Positions 47,513 through 52,489 of a stretch of 52,489 nt of DNA are shown here, piece by piece (the first letter of the stretch is position 1; each line of letters begins with the position of its first letter). The translations under genes and the position numbers were made by a program. The notes beneath the pieces are model-generated. The model searched no databases. It worked only from the letters and a program-made list of their open reading frames with translations, and was not told the origin of the DNA. The stretch is from Dasania sp. GY-MA-18 (GTDB lineage: Bacteria > Pseudomonadota > Gammaproteobacteria > Pseudomonadales > Dasaniaceae): NCBI RefSeq assembly GCF_024734385.1, contig NZ_JANHAP010000018.1:1-52489 (forward strand). The letters run 5' to 3'.

Positions 47513-48041
47513 ACCAGTAAGATTTACCTCCCTATACAATTCTAGGGACAGAATTACTGCTGAGGTATTTATTCTAAGGGTTCTCTGAAAAACAACCGAA
47601 AATTGACATCATAGCCCAAGCATTCATAACCGGCACAATAACATGAGCCAACTGACCTTTTCCTAAATTGATTTTGAGATATAAACTCGTAAAACATGAA
47701 GTGAAAAGTTTTAAATCGTATAAAGGAGCGCATTTAGACACTAGGCCCTTTACCCGCCTCATAACTAGCGACAATCAAAAATAATATCACCGACGCAGAT
47801 AACAACCACTCAAGCCGACTATCGTTTAGTGAACAATAACACTCATATATTTCATTTGGTAATACCCCATAAATATGCTTTAATATTTCAAAACCTTATA
47901 TTGTTTAAAAAAACATATAGAATAGCTAACCTCAGCCCCACCCCTCATTTGTCATACTTTTGACAGTTTCACTTTCAATGTATAAACACATAAATATATC
48001 CATACAGCATACATTTTACTCAGATGATTAAGGAATTGTAA
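47513..48041. other. Intergenic stretch before the AraC gene
   Basis: No gene is seen. A possible promoter, TTGACA at 47960-47965 with TATAAA at 47981-47986 (15-base spacer, shorter than ideal), lies 55 bp upstream of the AraC start. Confidence 0.35.
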
Positions 48042-49058
48042 GTGGAAAACTTTTCCCCAGCCTTCCCCAATTTATACAGCGAAGACATCATTGAGTTTTA
48101 CAACACACCTTATACTGAACTAATTTCAGTATTATCTAACCATTCTCGCTTTCGAATTAAGCACGAAACAGAAGACGAGATAGGCTTTGATCAGTTTTAC
48201 ACAATACGCAACGGCATCATTATGCGCACTGTTGATCTAAAAATGCGTCGCGACAATACGGTAAAAATACAATCAATGGGCGGATATATTAGTTATTTTT
48301 TTAATATCAACGGCAACCACTTAACTTTAAAAAATCAAGAAAAATACCCTCACAGCAAAGGTACTTGTGGAATAAAGTATTACAAACACAATGAAACAAT
48401 AGAAAGCTACTGCAAAGCCGACGTCAGATTTGTGACAGTTGAAATACTAATATCTAAATCATTTTTATTTTTAGATTTTTTTGGAGAAAAAACAAATGAA
48501 ATACCGCTATCACTCCGTCCTATATATGAAGAAAATCGTAACTTTCTTTACCACACGTTAGCGATGGACACCGAAATTAATCAGGCCATACAAATTCTAG
48601 CTGCCGCAGATCAAACAGGTCTTATTATAGAAAGATTTATTGAAGCAAAATCTATTGAATTGATCTGTTTAATGACTCGATTACTTCGTAGGCAAGAACG
48701 AGCAACCCCTTATAAACCATTAAACACAAAAGAAGTAGAGCTACTGGATCGAGCAAGAGAGCTACTTGTTGCCGACCTATCATCACCACCATCGGCCGAA
48801 GAGCTGGTTAAAGAAATAGGAATGAGTAGAAGCGCCCTAATCGGTCGCTTCAAGCAGCATTTTGGGCTTTCGCCTAGAAACCTGCTTATGCAGGTGCGTA
48901 TGGAAAAGGCAAAAACTCTACTGCTCCAGCACGAAACAAATATCAATCAAATTTCATGGCAACTGGGCTATGAACATTCATGTAATTTTGTAACCGCCTT
49001 TAAACGCTATTACGGTTTAACGCCTAAAGCCTATCGTAAATTAGAAGAACATAGCTGA
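48042..49058 (+). CDS. AraC-family transcriptional regulator
   Basis: The start is GTG 48042, seven bases after AAGGAA. The 338-residue product has a C-terminal AraC double helix-turn-helix at about 235-335 (SAEELVKEIGMSRSALIGRF, INQISWQLGYEHSCNFVTAF, KRYYGLTPKAYRKLEE). The N-terminal 220 residues form a ligand-binding region whose layout is like that of PchR-type regulators of siderophore receptor genes. The intact TonB receptor upstream is therefore a plausible target; this is an inference. It converges on the HDAC-like gene with 9 bp between the stop codons. Confidence 0.88.
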   Translation: MENFSPAFPNLYSEDIIEFYNTPYTELISVLSNHSRFRIKHETEDEIGFDQFYTIRNGIIMRTVDLKMRRDNTVKIQSMGGYISYFFNINGNHLTLKNQEKYPHSKGTCGIKYYKHNETIESYCKADVRFVTVEILISKSFLFLDFFGEKTNEIPLSLRPIYEENRNFLYHTLAMDTEINQAIQILAAADQTGLIIERFIEAKSIELICLMTRLLRRQERATPYKPLNTKEVELLDRARELLVADLSSPPSAEELVKEIGMSRSALIGRFKQHFGLSPRNLLMQVRMEKAKTLLLQHETNINQISWQLGYEHSCNFVTAFKRYYGLTPKAYRKLEEHS

Positions 49059-49067
49059 TCTATCTTT

Positions 49068-50195
49068 TTATCTTGTTAAATTTTTTAGCAACGCTTCAGC
49101 AGAAGAAATCGCATCAGCCTGATGCGGCTGTAATTCTTGGCCGCCTAAAGCTGCCATAGATTCATAGAAGGGATCCACCACATTAGTTTTCAACCCTGAT
49201 AATTCCTCCATCACTGCCAGGCCAAAAAAAGGAACGGTCGCAGCGTTATAGCCACCTTCATGGCACATAACTATCCGCCCATCACAAACCTCATCAGCAA
49301 CCTTCATGATTTTTCTGGTTAAATTACGATAGCCCTCACTATGCATTTGCATGCGCCCTAGCGGGTCATGGGCACCAGCATCAAAGCCAGAGGGAACAAA
49401 AATTAAATCTGGCTTATAGGTCTGTAAAGCTGGAATAACAACTCTATCAAAGGCAGCTTCATAGGCCCCAACACCACTGCCGGCAGGTAAAGGAATATTT
49501 ATATTGTAGCCTTCACCCTCTCCTGCGCCCACCTCTGTGGTAAATCCTGAGTCAGAAGGAAAACATTGATCCTGATGAATAGAGATGGTTAAAGCTCTTG
49601 GGTCTTCCCAAAATCCAGCTTGGGTACCATTTCCATGGTGAACATCCCAATCAACAACCGCAATGCGCTTCAAGCCACGAGCCTCCAGTGCATGTAAACC
49701 CGCTAGTACAGCATTGGCAAACATACAAAACCCCATGGCGGAATCCGCCAGCGCATGATGACCCGGTGGCCGAACTAGCGCATAGGCATTTTTCACGTCA
49801 CCGTTTAGAACAGCATCTACAGCACTAATCACTCCCCCCGTTGACAGCATAGCTATTTCATAACTCCCTCTACCTATTGGGGAAAAATAGCCACCATCAC
49901 CACCATCTCCTTCACTCAATTTTTTTACTCTAGCCAAGTGCTTAGGGGTGTGATAGCGCAACAGTTGAGATTCCGTAACAGGCCGAGCAATAATCTTTTC
50001 AAGCTGTGGCAATAAGCCACTAACTTCAAGTAAATTATGAAAACGGCGCTTTGTTTCGGGATTCTCTATATGTATACCAGGCTGCACTGGATTACCATAA
50101 GGCATAACATCTGCGTTATTCCCCGTGTTATGCCACATATATATTTCATGATATACAAATCCAGTCTTCAATTTTTCACCTCTAGATAAGCTCAT
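49068..50195 (-). CDS. Histone-deacetylase-like amidohydrolase (acetylpolyamine type)
   Basis: The start is placed at ATG 50195; an upstream TTG (50222) would add nine residues without a ribosome site. The 375-residue protein has the class II HDAC-like plan of bacterial amidohydrolases: GFVYHEIYMWHNTG, ALVRPPGHHALADSAMGFCM (the HH pair), VDWDVHHGNGTQAGFWEDP (zinc ligands D184, H186) and FVPSGFDAGAHDPLGRM (third ligand Asp). Such enzymes remove acetyl groups from polyamines or other acylated amines. It diverges from bioA. Together with the ureohydrolases and aminotransferase elsewhere in the window it fits polyamine catabolism, but no direct link is shown. Confidence 0.9.
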   Translation of the reverse strand: MSLSRGEKLKTGFVYHEIYMWHNTGNNADVMPYGNPVQPGIHIENPETKRRFHNLLEVSGLLPQLEKIIARPVTESQLLRYHTPKHLARVKKLSEGDGGDGGYFSPIGRGSYEIAMLSTGGVISAVDAVLNGDVKNAYALVRPPGHHALADSAMGFCMFANAVLAGLHALEARGLKRIAVVDWDVHHGNGTQAGFWEDPRALTISIHQDQCFPSDSGFTTEVGAGEGEGYNINIPLPAGSGVGAYEAAFDRVVIPALQTYKPDLIFVPSGFDAGAHDPLGRMQMHSEGYRNLTRKIMKVADEVCDGRIVMCHEGGYNAATVPFFGLAVMEELSGLKTNVVDPFYESMAALGGQELQPHQADAISSAEALLKNLTR

Positions 50196-50543
50196 CTGAA
50201 ACTTCACATTATGTTTTATCAATATAGATAAAATTAATACCTTCTCACAAACAAATCACCGTAATAGAAGCACATATAGCTATCTGGTTATTAGAAATAT
50301 CACCCTAATCTACAGCAGCTTTTAAAATCATAGAACATGACAGTTTACCCATATAATTGTAAATACAATGCTTTAGAATATTGCGCTGTTTTTTCGCGAC
50401 ATCATACGAAAACTTTTTTAGTTAGAGAAGTATGTTTAGAGCGACTTGTAGTTGAGTCATTTAAATTATGTAGAATATTCGTTGTAGTAACTCATTACTT
50501 TTCATTTCAATGCCGGTTTTCGTTTGAGCTCACAGGCCACACC
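50196..50543. promoter_or_regulatory. Divergent promoter region of the HDAC-like gene and bioA
   Basis: 348 bp lie between the two starts. A frame in phase with bioA extends back to ATG 50337 but has AT-rich, non-conserved codons, so it is upstream DNA rather than coding. No BirA-type operator was recognised. Confidence 0.45.
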
Positions 50544-51842
50544 ATGTCTTCGTCACCTCTTAGCACTGAACAATTATTAGCCATCGACAAGGCGCATATA
50601 TGGCACCCCTACGCGTCAATGACAGCGGCGGCGGCACCTAGCTACCCGGTTGTATCCGCACAAGGTGTTCGATTAAAGCTAGCCGATGGCAGAGAGCTGA
50701 TTGACGGCATGTCATCGTGGTGGGCCGCTATTCACGGCTACAACCACCCGGCTCTTAACCAAGCTGTCAAGGCACAACTTGATGATATGTCACATGTGAT
50801 GTTTGGCGGTATTATCCACCCACCTGCAGCCAAACTAGCAAAACTGCTGGTCGATATTACCCCCCCCACTCTCGATAAGGTTTTCATCAGTGATTCAGGT
50901 TCAGTGGCTGTTGAAGTCGCGATTAAAATGGCCTTACAGTATTGGTATTCAACAGGGCATAAGAGCAAGCAAAAGCTATTAACTGTTCGCAATGGCTACC
51001 ATGGCGACACTTTTGGAGCTATGGCCGTTTGCGACCCGGTTAACGGCATGCACCATATTTTTAAGGATGTCCTCCCGAAGCATTATTTTGTAGAGCAACC
51101 CCAATGCCGCTTTGACGACGCCTTTGAAGAACAACATATCGCCGAGATGAAAGCTCGCATAGAGCAGCACCACCAACAACTAGCGGCAGTCATCATTGAG
51201 CCGATTGTTCAAGGCACTGGGGGAATGCACTTTTATTCTCCGGGTTATTTAAAACGCTTGCGTGAACTGTGTGATGAGTATGAAATACTATTGATACTTG
51301 ATGAAATTGCCACCGGCTTTGGCCGTACAGGTAAGCTTTTTGCCTGCGAACACGCAGGAATAGAACCTGACATTATGTGCCTAGGCAAAGCCATTACAGG
51401 CGGTTATCTCAGTCTTGCCGCTACACTTTGCACCGCAAGAATAAGTACTGGTATTAGTGAAGGCGAAGCGGGCTGCTTTATGCATGGCCCCACGTTTATG
51501 GGTAACCCGTTGGCCACGGCCGTAGCATGTGCAAGTATCGAACTACTGATTTCACAGCCATGGCAAAGCATTATCAATAACATCGAGCGGCAGTTGATAA
51601 AAGGCCTGTCCCCTGCTTTTCTATTATCTCAAGTAGCGAGTGTTCGAGTGCTGGGCAGTATTGGTGTAATTGAGATGAAACATGTCGTTGATATGGCCAG
51701 TATTCAGAAGCAATTTGTTGATGCCGGTATTTGGGTTCGGCCGTTTGGAAAACTCATCTACATAATGCCACCATATATTATGAATGATGAAGACTTAGCA
51801 ACGCTATGTGAAAACATCCTTAAGGTCATCAACCAGCAGTAA
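50544..51842 (+). CDS. bioA: Adenosylmethionine-8-amino-7-oxononanoate aminotransferase
   Basis: The 432-residue protein (start ATG 50544, which matches the family N-terminus) has HIWHPYASM near residue 16 and the BioA-specific MSSWWAAIHGYNHP at about 58-71. It also has NGYHGDTFGAMAVCDP, LLILDEIATGFGRTGKLF and the PLP lysine K282 in CLGKAITGGYL. It transfers the amino group of S-adenosylmethionine to 7-keto-8-aminopelargonate to form DAPA in biotin synthesis. The other bio genes are not in the window, so it is a stand-alone copy. An apparent N-terminal extension to 50337 is not conserved. Confidence 0.95.
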   Translation: MSSSPLSTEQLLAIDKAHIWHPYASMTAAAAPSYPVVSAQGVRLKLADGRELIDGMSSWWAAIHGYNHPALNQAVKAQLDDMSHVMFGGIIHPPAAKLAKLLVDITPPTLDKVFISDSGSVAVEVAIKMALQYWYSTGHKSKQKLLTVRNGYHGDTFGAMAVCDPVNGMHHIFKDVLPKHYFVEQPQCRFDDAFEEQHIAEMKARIEQHHQQLAAVIIEPIVQGTGGMHFYSPGYLKRLRELCDEYEILLILDEIATGFGRTGKLFACEHAGIEPDIMCLGKAITGGYLSLAATLCTARISTGISEGEAGCFMHGPTFMGNPLATAVACASIELLISQPWQSIINNIERQLIKGLSPAFLLSQVASVRVLGSIGVIEMKHVVDMASIQKQFVDAGIWVRPFGKLIYIMPPYIMNDEDLATLCENILKVINQQ

Positions 51843-52337
51843 ATTTTCCGATAATTCCATGCATGGATATTTTACGCGCTTAAAGTCATCCTAAAGAAAT
51901 AGTTTGTGCCTGTGGTGGCCAAGGCCTTCTGATCAGCCTTTAAGAGCTAACCCCGCTCAATTTTTATGCTGATTCGTGCAAGCCTAAGCCAGTATTTCAG
52001 CTGAGTGGCTCCTTCTCCCTAACCAATTGAAAAGTTTTAGCCTCGTGATTTAGAAAGAGCTGGAGGGGGGGGAGATACTTGTTTGGTAGCAAGTTGAACA
52101 CAAAGAAATTTTAATTACCGTGTACGTGAGCGATATGCCGGAGGAGTGAACGGTATCGTATCGTGAAGAGCCTCCCTATCCCGATTATGAACTACTCAAT
52201 AAACAAATATGGAAACAAAAATGAATTCCAATATTACCAAAAACTGCGAAAGCCCAGCCCCCTTGCGATGAGGGATGGAAAACCAAGGCTACGAAGCAGT
52301 CTAATGCGGTCGGTCTTATTGCTTGACATATTATTGC
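51843..52337. other. Gene-free stretch
   Basis: Stops occur in all frames and nothing is recognised. A G8 run (GGAGGGGGGGGAG) near 52061 is a notable homopolymer. It leads into the terminal MITE-like unit. Confidence 0.4.
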
Positions 52338-52438
52338 GGCACCTCTAAATAGACTCCACCGAGGGGTTCTGGGGACATCCCCGCCTAATGTAACACTTAT
52401 CGCTACAGCCCACGCTTCATAAGGTCTCCAGAGGTGCC
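52338..52438 (-). mobile_element. MITE-like unit with 9-bp perfect terminal inverted repeats
   Basis: The 101-bp unit starts GGCACCTCTAAATAGACTCC and ends with AGAGGTGCC; the outer nine bases are exact inverted copies. It contains no gene and includes the palindrome GGGGACATCCCC. 52363-52438 plus ten flanking bases recur inverted at 38-123. Size, terminal repeats and copy number fit a miniature inverted-repeat element mobilised by a transposase elsewhere. The parent family is not identified. Confidence 0.7.
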
Positions 52439-52489
52439 TTAATTTTCAAAATCGCTGCAATATCCCAATTATAGTAGTATTCCGGCTTT

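Noticed and set aside
50337-50543. N-terminal extension of BioA
   Set aside because: The extra 69 codons are AT-rich and unlike the family; BioA proteins start where ATG 50544 does.

Overview
The window looks like a chromosomal segment of a gammaproteobacterium, probably marine and heterotrophic. This is an inference from gene content: two TonB-dependent receptors, IclR/LuxR/AraC regulators, a specialised beta-oxidation cluster, ureohydrolases and a stand-alone bioA. It is notable for genome decay. Intact catabolic genes sit among many broken ones (single in-frame stops, one-base frameshifts, truncations) and remnants of at least eight insertion-sequence families. Only one insertion sequence (IS256 family, 40662-41970) is whole, with terminal repeats and an 8-bp target duplication. 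Such decay suits a lineage under relaxed selection, such as a recent host associate, but sequencing error cannot be excluded for individual lesions.

Layout. 1-1488: decayed DNA with a substrate-binding-protein remnant. 1489-11031: intact acyl-CoA catabolic cluster (IclR regulator, thioesterase, two adjacent acyl-CoA dehydrogenases with complementary active-site motifs, acyl-CoA synthetase, thiolase, FadB-like bifunctional protein), probably for the side chain of a bulky substrate. 11516-33442: an amine/guanidino-compound region with a LuxR regulator, a class III aminotransferase, a broken aldehyde dehydrogenase, a TonB receptor with one amber codon, two intact agmatinase-family hydrolases plus the tail of a third, an MFS transporter, a CehA/McbA-type metallohydrolase with two frameshifts, and a broken agmatine deiminase-family protein. 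An 88-bp leader occurs twice here, upstream of the second hydrolase and upstream of a truncated gene.

33840-42700: mobile and island-like DNA with IS1182 and IS110 remnants, a decayed tyrosine recombinase whose start lies in a hairpin, a GNAT acetyltransferase, a decayed possible replication protein, a two-gene unit (a possible HEPN-like protein and an FRG-domain protein, the latter broken by an ochre codon), and the IS256 element. The IS256 copy splits a small membrane-protein gene that overlaps a gene for a possible Cas2-like ferredoxin-fold protein. 43155-51842: more ordinary genes: a CoA-acylating aldehyde dehydrogenase with a strong terminator, an IS200 remnant, an intact TonB receptor, an AraC regulator, an HDAC-like (acetylpolyamine-type) amidohydrolase, and bioA.

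The window is bounded by two inverted copies of one 86-bp sequence (38-123 and 52363-52448). The right copy belongs to a 101-bp MITE-like unit, so this may be a contig that ends at a repeat. How genes work together: the first cluster should activate and beta-oxidise an acyl side chain; the second probably imported and dismantled guanidino compounds or polyamines but is now partly inactivated. The best candidates for something undescribed are the HEPN-like/FRG pair, the Cas2-like/membrane-protein pair and the duplicated leader.
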